Both the position numbers and the translations under genes were made by a program. DNA of 64,000 bases from Osedax fenrisi (Eukaryota; Annelida; Polychaeta; Sabellida; Siboglinidae): positions 10,059,735 through 10,123,734 of the forward strand of contig OZ025239.1 in NCBI GenBank assembly GCA_964019155.1, written 5' to 3'. Shown here in pieces: positions 26,101 to 41,200 of this stretch (within the stretch, counting starts at the first letter, position 1; the number at the start of each line of letters is the position of its first letter). The notes beneath the pieces were generated by a model. The model was not told the origin of the DNA. It ran no database searches and saw nothing but the letters and a program-made list of their open reading frames with translations.

Positions 26101-29100
26101 TTTAGTAATATGTATATCATTAGTTATATATCTATCTAATTCATCATACATTCAATTGCCTTATAAACCATTAATAATTTCATCATTTTTGCTTACTAGG
26201 AACTAAAAAAGGATGTTGTAAAATGCGATTTATGCATGAAACGATACTTTAATACCGATAAAGAACTCTTGTTTCACAGAAAATGTCACCTAGATGGGGT
26301 TAAAAGTTAAAGGTCAAATTATTATTATGCCATAAAATCGATTGTTGTATTCTATTATTTTATTAATATTATGTATAATGTTTAGTAATATGTATAATGT
26401 TTTATATCATTAGTTATATATCTATCTAATTCATCATACATTCAATCGCCTTATAAACCATTATTAATATCATCATTTTTGCTTACTAGGAACTAAAAAA
26501 GGATGTTGTAAAATGCGATTTATGCATGAAACGATACTTTAATACCGATAAAGAACTCTTGTTTCACAGAAAATGTCACCTAGATGGGGTTAAAAGTTAA
26601 AGGTCGAATTATTATTATGCTTTAAAATCGATTGTGTATTCTATTATTTTATTAATATTATGTATAATGTTTTATATCATTAGTTATATATCTATCTAAT
26701 TCATAATACATTCAATCGCCTTATAAACCATTACTAATTTCATCATTTTTGCTTACTAGGAACTAAAAAAGGATGTTGTCAAATGCGATTTATGCATGAA
26801 ACGATACTTTAATACCGATAAAGAACTCTTGTTTCACAGAAAATGTCACCTAGATGGGGTTAAAAGTTAAAGGTCAAATTATTATTATGCCATAAAATCG
26901 ATTGTTGTATTCTATTATTTTATTAATATTATGTATAATGTTTAGTAATATGTATAATGTTTTATATCATTAGTTATATATCTATCTAATTCATCATACA
27001 TTCAATCGCCTTATAAACCATTATTAATTTCATCATTTTTGCTTACTAGGAACTAAAAAAGGATGTTATAAAATGCGATTTATGCATGAAACGATACTTT
27101 AATACCGATAAAGAACTCTTGTTTCACAGAAAATGTCACCTAGATGGGGTTAAAAGTTAAAAGTCAAATTATTATTATGCTTTAAAATCGATTGTTGTAT
27201 TCTATTATTTTATTAATATTATGTATAATGTTTAGTAATATGTATAATGTTTTATATCATTAGTTATATATCTATCTAATTCATCATACATTCAATCGCC
27301 TTATAAACCATTATTAATTTCATCATTTTTGCTTACTAGGAACTAAAAAAGGATGTTATAAAATGCGATTTATGCATGAAACGATACTTTAATACCGATA
27401 AAGAACTCTTGTTTCACAGAAAATGTCACCTAGATGGGGTTAAAAGTTAAAGGTCGAATTATTATTATGCTTTAAAATCGATTGTGTATTCTATTATTTT
27501 ATTAATATTATGTATAATGTTTAGTAATATGTATATCATTAGTTATATATCTATCTAATTCATCATACATTCAATTGCCTTATAAACCATTATTAATTTC
27601 ATCATTTTTGCTTACTAGGAACTAAAGAAGGATGTTGTAAAATGCGATTTATGCATGAAACGATACTTTAATACCGATAAAGAACTCTTGTTTCACAGAA
27701 AATGTCACCTAGATGGGGTTAAAAGTAAAAGGTCGAATTATTATTATGCTTTAAAATCGATTGTGTATTCTATTATTTTATTAATATTATGTATAATGTT
27801 TTATATCATTAGTTATATATCTATCTAATTCATAATACATTCAATCGCCTTATAAACCATTACTAATTTCATCATTTTTGCTTACTAGGAACTAAAAAAG
27901 GATGTTGTCAAATGCGATTTATGCATGAAACGATACTTTAATACCGATAAAGAACTCTTGTTTCACAGAAAATGTCACCTAGATGGGGTTAAAAGTTAAA
28001 GGTCGAATTATTATTATGCTTTAAAATCGATTGTGTATTCTATTATTTTATTAATATTATGTATAATGTTTTATATATCATTAGTTATATATCTATCTAA
28101 TTCATCATACATTCAATTGCCTTATAAACCATTATTAATTTCATCATTTTTGCTTACTAGGAACTAAAAAAGGATGTTGTAAAATGCGATTTATGCATGA
28201 AACGATACTTTAATATCGATAAAGAACTCTTGTTTCACAGAAAATGTCACCTAGATGGGGTTAAAAGTTAAAGGTCGAATTATTATTATGCTTTAAAATC
28301 GATTGTGTATTCTATTATTTTATTAATATTATGTATAATGTTTTATATCATTAGTTATATATCTATCTAATTCATCATACATTCAATCGCCTTATAAACC
28401 ATTACTAATTTCATCATTTTTGCTTACTAGGAACTAAAAAAGGATGTTGTCAAATGCGATTTGTGCATGAAACGATACTTTAATACCGATAAAGAACTCT
28501 TGTTTCACAGAAAATGTCACCTAGATGGGGTTAAAAGTTAAAGGTCGAATTATTATTATGCTTTAAAATCGATTGTTGTATTCTATTATTTTATTAATAT
28601 TATGTATAATGTTTTATATCATTAGTTATATATCTATCTAATTCATCATACATTCAATTGCCTTATAAACCATTATTAATTTCATCATTTTTGCTTACTA
28701 GGAACTAAAAAAGGATGTTGTAAAATGCGATTTATGCATGAAACGATACTTTAATACCGATAAAGAACTCTTGTTTCACAGAAAATGTCACCTAGATGGG
28801 GTTAAAAGTTAAAGGTCGAATTATTATTATGCTTTAAAATCGATTGTGTATTCTATTATTTTATTAATATTATGTATAATGTTTAGTAATATGTATATCA
28901 TTAGTTATATATCTATCTAATTCATCATACATTCAATTGCCTTATAAACCATTAATAATTTCATCATTTTTGCTTACTAGGAACTAAAAAAGGATGTTGT
29001 AAAATGCGATTTATGCATGAAACGATACTTTAATACCGATAAAGAACTCTTGTTTCACAGAAAATGTCACCTAGATGGGGTTAAAAGTTAAAGGTCAATT

Positions 29101-32100
29101 TATTATTATTCCATAAAATCGATTGTTGTATTCTATTATTTTATTAATATTATGTATAATGTTTTATATCATTAGTTATATATCTATCTAATTCATAATA
29201 CATTCAATCGCCTTATAAACCATTACTAATTTCATCATTTTTGCTTACTAGGAACTAAAAAAGGATGTTGTCAAATGCGATTTATGCATGAAACGATACT
29301 TTAATACCGATAAAGAACTCTTGTTTCACAGAAAATGTCACCTAGATGGGGTTAAAAGTTAAAGGTCAAATTATTATTATGCCATAAAATCGATTGTTGT
29401 ATTCTATTATTTTATTAATATTATGTATAATGTTTAGTAATATGTATAATGTTTTATATCATTAGTTATATATCTATCTAATTCATCATACATTCAATCG
29501 CCTTATAAACCATTATTAATTTCATCATTTTTGCTTACTAGGAACTAAAAAAGGATGTTATAAAATGCGATTTATGCATGAAACGATACTTTAATACCGA
29601 TAAAGAACTCTTGTTTCACAGAAAATGTCACCTAGATGGGGTTAAAAGTTAAAGGTCGAATTATTATTATGCTTTAAAATCGATTGTGTATTCTATTATT
29701 TTATTAATATTATGTATAATGTTTAGTAATATGTATATCATTAGTTATATATCTATCTAATTCATCATACATTCAATTGCCTTATAAACCATTAATAATT
29801 TCATCATTTTTGCTTACTAGGAACTAAAAAAGGATGTTGTAAAATGCGATTTATGCATGAAACGATACTTTAATACCGATAAAGAACTCTTGTTTCACAG
29901 AAAATGTCACCTAGATGGGGTTAAAAGTTAAAGGTCAAATTATTATTATGCCATAAAATCGATTGTTGTATTCTATTATTTTATTAATATTATGTATAAT
30001 GTTTAGTAATATGTATAATGTTTTATATCATTAGTTATATATCTATCTAATTCATCATACATTCAATCGCCTTATAAACCATTATTAATTTCATCATTTT
30101 TGCTTACTAGGAACTAAAAAAGGATGTTATAAAATGCGATTTATGCATGAAACGATACTTTAATACCGATAAAGAACTCTTGTTTCACAGAAAATGTCAC
30201 CTAGATGGGGTTAAAAGTTAAAGGTCGAATTATTATTATGCTTTAAAATCGATTGTGTATTCTATTATTTTATTAATATTATGTATAATGTTTTATATAT
30301 CATTAGTTATATATCTATCTAATTCATCATACATTCAATTGCCTTATAAACCATTATTAATTTCATCATTTTTGCTTACTAGGAACTAAAAAAGGATGTT
30401 GTAAAATGCGATTTATGCATGAAACGATACTTTAATATCGATAAAGAACTCTTGTTTCACAGAAAATGTCACCTAGATGGGGTTAAAAGTTAAAGGTCGA
30501 ATTATTATTATGCTTTAAAATCGATTGTGTATTCTATTATTTTATTAATATTATGTATAATGTTTTATATCATTAGTTATATATCTATCTAATTCATCAT
30601 ACATTCAATCGCCTTATAAACCATTACTAATTTCATCATTTTTGCTTACTAGGAACTAAAAAAGGATGTTGTCAAATGCGATTTGTGCATGAAACGATAC
30701 TTTAATACCGATAAAGAACTCTTGTTTCACAGAAAATGTCACCTAGATGGGGTTAAAAGTTAAAGGTCGAATTATTATTATGCTTTAAAATCGATTGTTG
30801 TATTCTATTATTTTATTAATATTATGTATAATGTTTTATATCATTAGTTATATATCTATCTAATTCATCATACATTCAATTGCCTTATAAACCATTATTA
30901 ATTTCATCATTTTTGCTTACTAGGAACTAAAAAAGGATGTTGTAAAATGCGATTTATGCATGAAACGATACTTTAATACCGATAAAGAACTCTTGTTTCA
31001 CAGAAAATGTCACCTAGATGGGGTTAAAAGTTAAAGGTCGAATTATTATTATGCTTTAAAATCGATTGTGTATTCTATTATTTTATTAATATTATGTATA
31101 ATGTTTTATATATCATTAGTTATATATCTATCTAATTCATCATACATTCAATTGCCTTATAAACCATTATTAATTTCATCATTTTTGCTTACTAGGAACT
31201 AAAAAAGGATGTTGTAAAATGCGATTTATGCATGAAACGATACTTTAATATCGATAAAGAACTCTTGTTTCACAGAAAATGTCACCTAGATGGGGTTAAA
31301 AGTTAAAGGTCGAATTATTATTATGCTTTAAAATCGATTGTGTATTCTATTATTTTATTAATATTATGTATAATGTTTTATATCATTAGTTATATATCTA
31401 TCTAATTCATCATACATTCAATCGCCTTATAAACCATTACTAATTTCATCATTTTTGCTTACTAGGAACTAAAAAAGGATGTTGTCAAATGCGATTTGTG
31501 CATGAAACGATACTTTAATACCGATAAAGAACTCTTGTTTCACAGAAAATGTCACCTAGATGGGGTTAAAAGTTAAAGGTCGAATTATTATTATGCTTTA
31601 AAATCGATTGTTGTATTCTATTATTTTATTAATATTATGTATAATGTTTTATATCATTAGTTATATATCTATCTAATTCATCATACATTCAATCGCCTTA
31701 TAAACCATTATTAATTTCATCATTTTTGCTTACTAGGAACTAAAAAAGGATGTTATAAAATGCGATTTAAGCATGAAACGATACTTTAATACCGATAAAG
31801 AACTCTTGTTTCACAGAAAATGTCACCTAGATGGGGTTAAAAGTTAAAGGTCGAATTATTATTATGCTTTAAAATCGATTGTGTATTCTATTATTTTATT
31901 AATATTATGTATAATGTTTAGTAATATGTATATCATTAGTTATATATCTATCTAATTCATCATACATTCAATCGCCTTATAAACCATTATTAATTTCATC
32001 ATTTTTGCTTACTAGGAACTAAAAAAGGATGTTATAAAATGCGATTTATGCATGAAACGATACTTTAATACCGATAAAGAACTCTTGTTTCACAGAAAAT

Positions 32101-35100
32101 GTCACCTAGATGGGGTTAAAAGTTAAAGGTCGAATTATTATTATGCTTTAAAATCGATTGTTGTATTCTATTATTTTATTAATATTATGTATAATGTTTA
32201 GTAATATGTATAATGTTTTATATCATTAGTTATATATCTATCTAATTCATAATACATTCAATCGCCTTATAAACCATTACTAATTTCATCATTTTTGCTT
32301 ACTAGGAACTAAAAAAGGATGTTGTCAAATGCGATTTATGCATGAAACGATACTTTAATACCGATAAAGAACTCTTGTTTCACAGAAAATGTCACCTAGA
32401 TGGGGTTAAAAGTTAAAGGTCAAATTATTATTATGCCATAAAATCGATTGTTGTATTCTATTATTTTATTAATATTATGTATAATGTTTAGTAATATGTA
32501 TAATGTTTTATATCATTAGTTATATATCTATCTAATTCATCATACATTCAATCGCCTTATAAACCATTATTAATTTCATCATTTTTGCTTACTAGGAACT
32601 AAAAAAGGATGTTATAAAATGCGATTTATGCATGATACGATACTTTAATACCGATAAAGAACTCTTGTTTCACAGAAAATGTCACCTAGATGGGGTTAAA
32701 AGTTAAAGGTCGAATTATTATTATGCTTTAAAATCGATTGTTGTATTCTATTATTTTATTAATATTATGTATAATGTTTAGTAATATGTATAATGTTTTA
32801 TATCATTAGTTATATATCTATCTAATTCATCATACATTCAATTGCCTTATAAACCATTATTAATTTCATTATTTTTGCTTACTAGGAACTAAAAAAGGAT
32901 GTTGTAAAATGCGATTTATGCATGAAACGATACTTTAATACCGATAAAGAACTCTTGTTTCACAGAAAATGTCACCTAGATGGGGTTAAAAGTTAAAGGT
33001 CGAATTATTATTATGCTTTAAAATCGATTGTGTATTCTATTATTTTATTAATATTATGTATAATGTTTTATATATCATTAGTTATATATCTATCTAATTC
33101 ATCATACATTCAATTGCCTTATAAACCATTATTAATTTCATCATTTTTGCTTACTAGGAACTAAAAAAGGATGTTGTAAAATGCGATTTATGCATGAAAC
33201 GATACTTTAATATCGATAAAGAACTCTTGTTTCACAGAAAATGTCACCTAGATGGGGTTAAAAGTTAAAGGTCGAATTATTATTATGCTTTAAAATCGAT
33301 TGTGTATTCTATTATTTTATTAATATTATGTATAATGTTTTATATCATTAGTTATATATCTATCTAATTCATAATACATTCAATCGCCTTATAAACCATT
33401 ACTAATTTCATCATTTTTGCTTACTAGGAACTAAAAAAGGATGTTGTCAAATGCGATTTATGCATGAAACGATACTTTAATACCGATAAAGAACTCTTGT
33501 TTCACAGAAAATGTCACCTAGATGGGGTTAAAAGTTAAAAGTCAAATTATTATTATGCTTTAAAATCGATTGTTGTATTCTATTATTTTATTAATATTAT
33601 GTATAATGTTTAGTAATATGTATAATGTTTTATATCATTAGTTATATATCTATCTAATTCATCATACATTCAATCGCCTTATAAACCATTACTAATTTCA
33701 TCATTTTTGCTTACTAGGAACTAAAAAAGGATGTTGTAAAATGCGATTTATGCATGAAACGATACTTTAATACCGATAAAGAACTCTTGTTTCACAGAAA
33801 ATGTCACCTAGATGGGGTTAAAAGTTAAAGGTCGAATTATTATTATGCTTTAAAATCGATTGTGTATTCTATTATTTTATTAATATTATGTATAATGTTT
33901 TATATCATTAGTTATATATCTATCTAATTCATCATACATTCAATCGCCTTATAAACCATTACTAATTTCATCATTTTTGCTTACTAGGAACTAAAAAAGG
34001 ATGTTGTCAAACGCGATTTATGCATGAAACGATACTTTAATACCGATAAAGAACTCTTGTTTCACAGAAAATGTCACCTAGATGGGGTTAAAAGTTAAAG
34101 GTCGATTTATTAATATGCTTTAAAATCGATTGTTGTATTCTATTATTTTATTAATATTATGTATAATGTTTAGTAATATGTATATCATTAGTTATATATC
34201 TATCTAATTCATCATACATTCAATTGCCTTATAAACCATTATTAATTTCATCATTTTTGCTTACTAGGAACTAAAAAAGGATGTTGTAAAATGCGATTTA
34301 TGCATGAAACGATACTTTAATACCGATAAAGAACTCTTGTTTCACAGAAAATGTCACCTAGATGGGGTTAAAAGTTAAAGGTCGAATTATTATTATGCTT
34401 TAAAATCGATTGTGTATTCTATTATTTTATTAATATTATGTATAATGTTTAGTAATATGTATATCATTAGTTATATATCTATCTAATTCATCATACATTC
34501 AATTGCCTTATAAACCATTATTAATTTCATCATTTTTGCTTACTAGGAACTAAAGAAGGATGTTGTAAAATGCGATTTATGCATGAAACCATACTTTAAT
34601 ACCGATAAAGAACTCTTGTTTCACAGAAAATGTCACCTAGATGGGGTTAAAAGTAAAAGGTCGAATTATTATTATGCTTTAAAATCGATTGTGTATTCTA
34701 TTATTTTATTAATATTATGTATAATGTTTTATATCATTAGTTATATATCTATCTAATTCATAATACATTCAATCGCCTTATAAACCATTACTAATTTCTT
34801 CATTTTTGCTTACTAGGAACTAAAAAAGGATGTTGTCAAATGCGATTTATGCATGAAACGATACTTTAATACCGATAAAGAACTCTTGTTTCACAGAAAA
34901 TGTCACCTAGATGGGGTTAAAAGTTAAAGGTCAAATTATTATTATGCCATAAAATCGATTGTTGTATTCTATTATTTTATTAATATTATGTATAATGTTT
35001 AGTAATATGTATAATGTTTTATATCATTAGTTATGTATCTATCTAATTCATCATACATTCAATCGCTTTATAAACCATTATTAATTTCATAATTTTTGCT

Positions 35101-35106
35101 TACTAG

Positions 35107-35218
35107 GAACTAAAAAAGATGTTGTCAAATGCGATTTATGCATGAAACGTTACTTTAATACCGATAAAGAACTCTTGTTTCACAGAAAATGTCACCTAGA
35201 TGGGGTTAAAAGTTAAAG
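35107..35218 (+). pseudogene. Array unit 55 with a frameshifted zinc-finger exon
   Basis: One G is missing after the A run (gaactaaaaaagatg), which shifts the frame and leads to a stop after about 12 codons. The same deletion, together with the linked change cgttac, is found in unit 93 (45697). The two units therefore share ancestry although they lie 10.6 kb apart. Confidence 0.85.
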
Positions 35219-38200
35219 GTCGAATTATTATTATGCTTTAAAATCGATTGTGTATTCTATTATTTTATTAATATTATGTATAATGTTTAGTAATATGTAT
35301 ATCATTAGTTATATATCTATCTAATTCATCATACATTCAATTGCCTTATAAACCATTAATAATTTCATTATTTTTGCTTACTAGGAACTAAAAAAGGATG
35401 TTGTAAAATGCGATTTATGCATGAAACGATACTTTAATACCGATAAAGAACTCTTGTTTCACAGAAAATGTCACCTAGATGGGGTTAAAAGTTAAAGGTC
35501 AAATTATTATTATGCCATAAAATCGATTGTTGTATTCTATTATTTTATTAATATTATGTATAATGTTTAGTAATATGTATAATGTTTTATATCATTAGTT
35601 ATATATCTATCTAATTCATCATACATTCAATCGCCTTATAAACCATTATTAATTTCATCATTTTTGCTTACTAGGAACTAAAAAAGGATGTTGTAAAATG
35701 CGATTTATGCATGAAACGATACTTTAATACCGATAAAGAACTCTTGTTTCACAGAAAATGTCACCTAGATGGGGTTAAAAGTTAAAGGTCGAATTATTAT
35801 TATGCTTTAAAATCGATTGTGTATTCTATTATTTTATTAATATTATGTATAATGTTTTATATCATTAGTTATATATCTATCTAATTCATAATACATTCAA
35901 TCGCCTTATAAACCATTACTAATTTCATCATTTTTGCTTACTAGGAACTAAAAAAGGATGTTGTCAAATGCGATTTATGCATGAAACGATACTTTAATAC
36001 CGATAAAGAACTCTTGTTTCACAGAAAATGTCACCTAGATGGGGTTAAAAGTTAAAGGTCAAATTATTATTATGCCATAAAATCGATTGTTGTATTCTAT
36101 TATTTTATTAATATTATGTATAATGTTTAGTAATATGTATAATGTTTTATATCATTAGTTATATATCTATCTAATTCATCATACATTCAATCGCCTTATA
36201 AACCATTATTAATTTCATCATTTTTGCTTACTAGGAACTAAAAAAGGATGTTATAAAATGCGATTTATGCATGAAACGATACTTTAATACCGATAAAGAA
36301 CTCTTGTTTCACAGAAAATGTCACCTAGATGGGGTTAAAAGTTAAAAGTCAAATTATTATTATGCTTTAAAATCGATTGTTGTATTCTATTATTTTATTA
36401 ATATTATGTATAATGTTTAGTAATATGTATAATGTTTTATATCATTAGTTATATATCTATCTAATTCATCATACATTCAATCGCCTTATAAACCATTATT
36501 AATTTCATCATTTTTGCTTACTAGGAACTAAAAAAGGATGTTATAAAATGTGATTTATGCATGAAACGATACTTTAATACCGATAAAGAACTCTTGTTTC
36601 ACAGAAAATGTCACCTAGATGGGGTTAAAAGTTAAAGGTCGAATTATTATTATGCTTTAAAATCGATTGTGTATTCTATTATTTTATTAATATTATGTAT
36701 AATGTTTAGTAATATGTATATCATTAGTTATATATCTATCTAATTCATCATACATTCAATTGCCTTATAAACCATTATTAATTTCATCATTTTTGCTTAC
36801 TAGGAACTAAAGAAGGATGTTGTAAAATGCGATTTATGCATGAAACGATACTTTAATACCGATAAAGAACTCTTGTTTCACAGAAAATGTCACCTAGATG
36901 GGGTTAAAAGTAAAAGGTCGAATTATTATTATGCTTTAAAATCGATTGTGTATTCTATTATTTTATTAATATTATGTATAATGTTTTATATCATTAGTTA
37001 TATATCTATCTAATTCATAATACATTCAATCGCCTTATAAACCATTACTAATTTCATCATTTTTGCTTACTAGGAACTAAAAAAGGATGTTGTCAAATGC
37101 GATTTATGCATGAAACGATACTTTAATACCGATAAAGAACTCTTGTTTCACAGAAAATGTCACCTAGATGGGGTTAAAAGTTAAAGGTCAAATTATTATT
37201 ATGCCATAAAATCGATTGTTGTATTCTATTATTTTATTAATATTATGTATAATGTTTAGTAATATGTATAATGTTTTATATCATTAGTTATATATCTATC
37301 TAATTCATCATACATTCAATCGCCTTATAAACCATTATTAATTTCATCATTTTTGCTTACTAGGAACTAAAAAAGGATGTTATAAAATGCGATTTATGCA
37401 TGAAACGATACTTTAATACCGATAAAGAACTCTTGTTTCACAGAAAATGTCACCTAGATGGGTTTAAAAGTTAAAGGTCGAATTATTATTATGCTTTAAA
37501 ATCGATTGTTGTATTCTATTATTTTATTAATATTATGTATAATGTTTAGTAATATGTATAATGTTTTATATCATTAGTTATATATCTATCTAATTCATCA
37601 TACATTCAATTGCCTTATAAACCATTATTAATTTCATTATTTTTGCTTACTAGGAACTAAAAAAGGATGTTGTAAAATGCGATTTATGCATGAAACGATA
37701 CTTTAATACCGATAAAGAACTCTTGTTTCACAGAAAATGTCACCTAGATGGGGTTAAAAGTTAAAGGTCGAATTATTATTATGCTTTAAAATCGATTGTG
37801 TATTCTATTATTTTATTAATATTATGTATAATGTTTTATATATCATTAGTTATATATCTATCTAATTCATCATACATTCAATTGCCTTATAAACCATTAT
37901 TAATTTCATCATTTTTGCTTACTAGGAACTAAAAAAGGATGTTGTAAAATGCGATTTATGCATGAAACGATACTTTAATATCGATAAAGAACTCTTGTTT
38001 CACAGAAAATGTCACCTAGATGGGGTTAAAAGTTAAAGGTCGAATTATTATTATGCTTTAAAATCGATTGTGTATTCTATTATTTTATTAATATTATGTA
38101 TAATGTTTTATATCATTAGTTATATATCTATCTAATTCATCATACATTCAATCGCCTTATAAACCATTACTAATTTCATCATTTTTGCTTACTAGGAACT

Positions 38201-41200
38201 AAAAAAGGATGTTGTCAAATGCGATTTGTGCATGAAACGATACTTTAATACCGATAAAGAACTCTTGTTTCACAGAAAATGTCACCTAGATGGGGTTAAA
38301 AGTTAAAGGTCGAATTATTATTATGTTTTAAATCGATTGTTGTATTCTATTATTTTATTAATATTATGTATAATGTTTTATATCATTAGTTATATATCTA
38401 TCTAATTCATCATACATTCAATCGCCTTATAAACCATTATTAATTTCATCATTTTTGCTTACTAGGAACTAAAAAAGGATGTTATAAAATGCGATTTATG
38501 CATGAAACGATACTTTAATACCGATAAAGAACTCTTGTTTCACAGAAAATGTCACCTATATGGGGTTAAAAGTTAAAGGTCGAATTATTATTATGCTTTA
38601 AAATCGATTGTGTATTCTATTATTTTATTAATATTATATATAATGTTTAGTAATATGTATATCATTAGTTATATATCTATCTAATTCATCATACATTCAA
38701 TTGCCTTATAAACCATTAATAATTTCATCATTTTTGCTTACTAGGAACTAAAAAAGGATGTTGTAAAATGCGATTTATGCATGAAACGATACTTTAATAC
38801 CGATAAAGAACTCTTGTTTCACAGAAAATGTCACCTAGATGGGGTTAAAAGTTAAAGGTCAAATTATTATTATGCCATAAAATCGATTGTTGTATTCTAT
38901 TATTTTATTAATATTATGTATAATGTTTAGTAATATGTATAATGTTTTATATCATTAGTTATATATCTATCTAATTCATCATACATTCAATCGCCTTATA
39001 AACCATTATTAATTTCATCATTTTTGCTTACTAGGAACTAAAAAAGGATGTTATAAAATGCGATTTATGCATGAAACGATACTTTAATACCGATAAAGAA
39101 CTCTTGTTTCACAGAAAATGTCACCTAGATGGGGTTAAAAGTTAAAGGTCGAATTATTATTATGCTTTAAAATCGATTGTGTATTCTATTATTTTATTAA
39201 TATTATGTATAATGTTTTATATCATTAGTTATATATCTATCTAATTCATCATACATTCAATCGCCTTATAAACCATTACTAATTTCATCATTTTTGCTTA
39301 CTAGGAACTAAAAAAGGATGTTGTAAAATGCGATTTATGCATGAAACGATACTTTAATACCGATAAAGAACTCTTGTTTCACAGAAAATGTCACCTAGAT
39401 GGGGTTAAAAGTTAAAGGTCGAATTATTATTATGCTTTAAAATCGATTGTGTATTCTAATATTTTATTAATATTATGTATAATGTTTTATATCATTAGTT
39501 ATATATCTATCTAATTCATCATACATTCAATCGCCTTATAAACCATTACTAATTTCATCATTTTTGCTTACTAGGAACTAAAAAAGGATGTTGTCAAACG
39601 CGATTTATGCATGAAACGATACTTTAATACCGATAAAGAACTCTTGTTTCACAGAAAATGTCACCTAGATGGGGTTAAAAGTTAAAGGTCGATTTATTAA
39701 TATGCTTTAAAATCGATTGTTGTATTCTATTATTTTATTAATATTATGTATAATGTTTAGTAATATGTATATCATTAGTTATATATCTATCTAATTCATC
39801 ATACATTCAATTGCCTTATAAACCATTATTAATTTCATCATTTTTGCTTACTAGGAACTAAAAAAGGATGTTGTAAAATGCGATTTATGCATGAAACCAT
39901 ACTTTAATACCGATAAAGAACTCTTGTTTCACAGAAAATGTCACCTAGATGGGGTTAAAAGTTAAAGGTCGAATTATTATTATGCTTTAAAATCGATTGT
40001 GTATTCTATTATTTTATTAATATTATGTATAATGTTTTATATATCATTAGTTATATATCTATCTAATTCATCATACATTCAATTGCCTTATAAACCATTA
40101 TTAATTTCATCATTTTTGCTTACTAGGAACTAAAAAAGGATGTTGTAAAATGCGATTTATGCATGAAACGATACTTTAATACCGATAAAGAACTCTTGTT
40201 TCACAGAAAATGTCACCTAGATGGGGTTAAAAGTAAAAGGTCGAATTATTATTATGCTTTAAAATCGATTGTGTATTCTATTATTTTATTAATATTATGT
40301 ATAATGTTTTATATCATTAGTTATATATCTATCTAATTCATAATACATTCAATCGCCTTATAAACCATTACTAATTTCATCATTTTTGCTTACTAGGAAC
40401 TAAAAAAGGATGTTGTCAAATGCGATTTATGCATGAAACGATACTTTAATACCGATAAAGAACTCTTGTTTCACAGAAAATGTCACCTAGATGGGGTTAA
40501 AAGTTAAAGGTCAAATTATTATTATGCCATAAAATCGATTGTTGTATTCTATTATTTTATTAATATTATGTATAATGTTTAGTAATATGTATAATGTTTT
40601 ATATCATTAGTTATATATCTATCTAATTCATCATACATTCAATCGCCTTATAAACCATTATTAATTTCATCATTTTTGCTTACTAGGAACTAAAAAAGGA
40701 TGTTATAAAATGCGATTTATGCATGAAACGATACTTTAATACCGATAAAGAACTCTTGTTTCACAGAAAATGTCACCTAGATGGGGTTAAAAGTTAAAGG
40801 TCGAATTATTATTATGCTTTAAAATCGATTGTGTATTCTATTATTTTATTAATATTATGTATAATGTTTAGTAATATGTATATCATTAGTTATATATCTA
40901 TCTAATTCATCATACATTCAATTGCCTTATAAACCATTATTAATTTCATCATTTTTGCTTACTAGGAACTAAAAAAGGATGTTGTAAAATGCGATTTATG
41001 CATGAAACGATACTTTAATACCGATAAAGAACTCTTGTTTCACAGAAAATGTCACCTAGATGGGGTTAAAAGTAAAAGGTCGAATTATTATTATGCTTTA
41101 AAATCGATTGTGTATTCTATTATTTTATTAATATTATGTATAATGTTTTATATCATTAGTTATATATCTATCTAATTCATAATACATTCAATCGCCTTAT

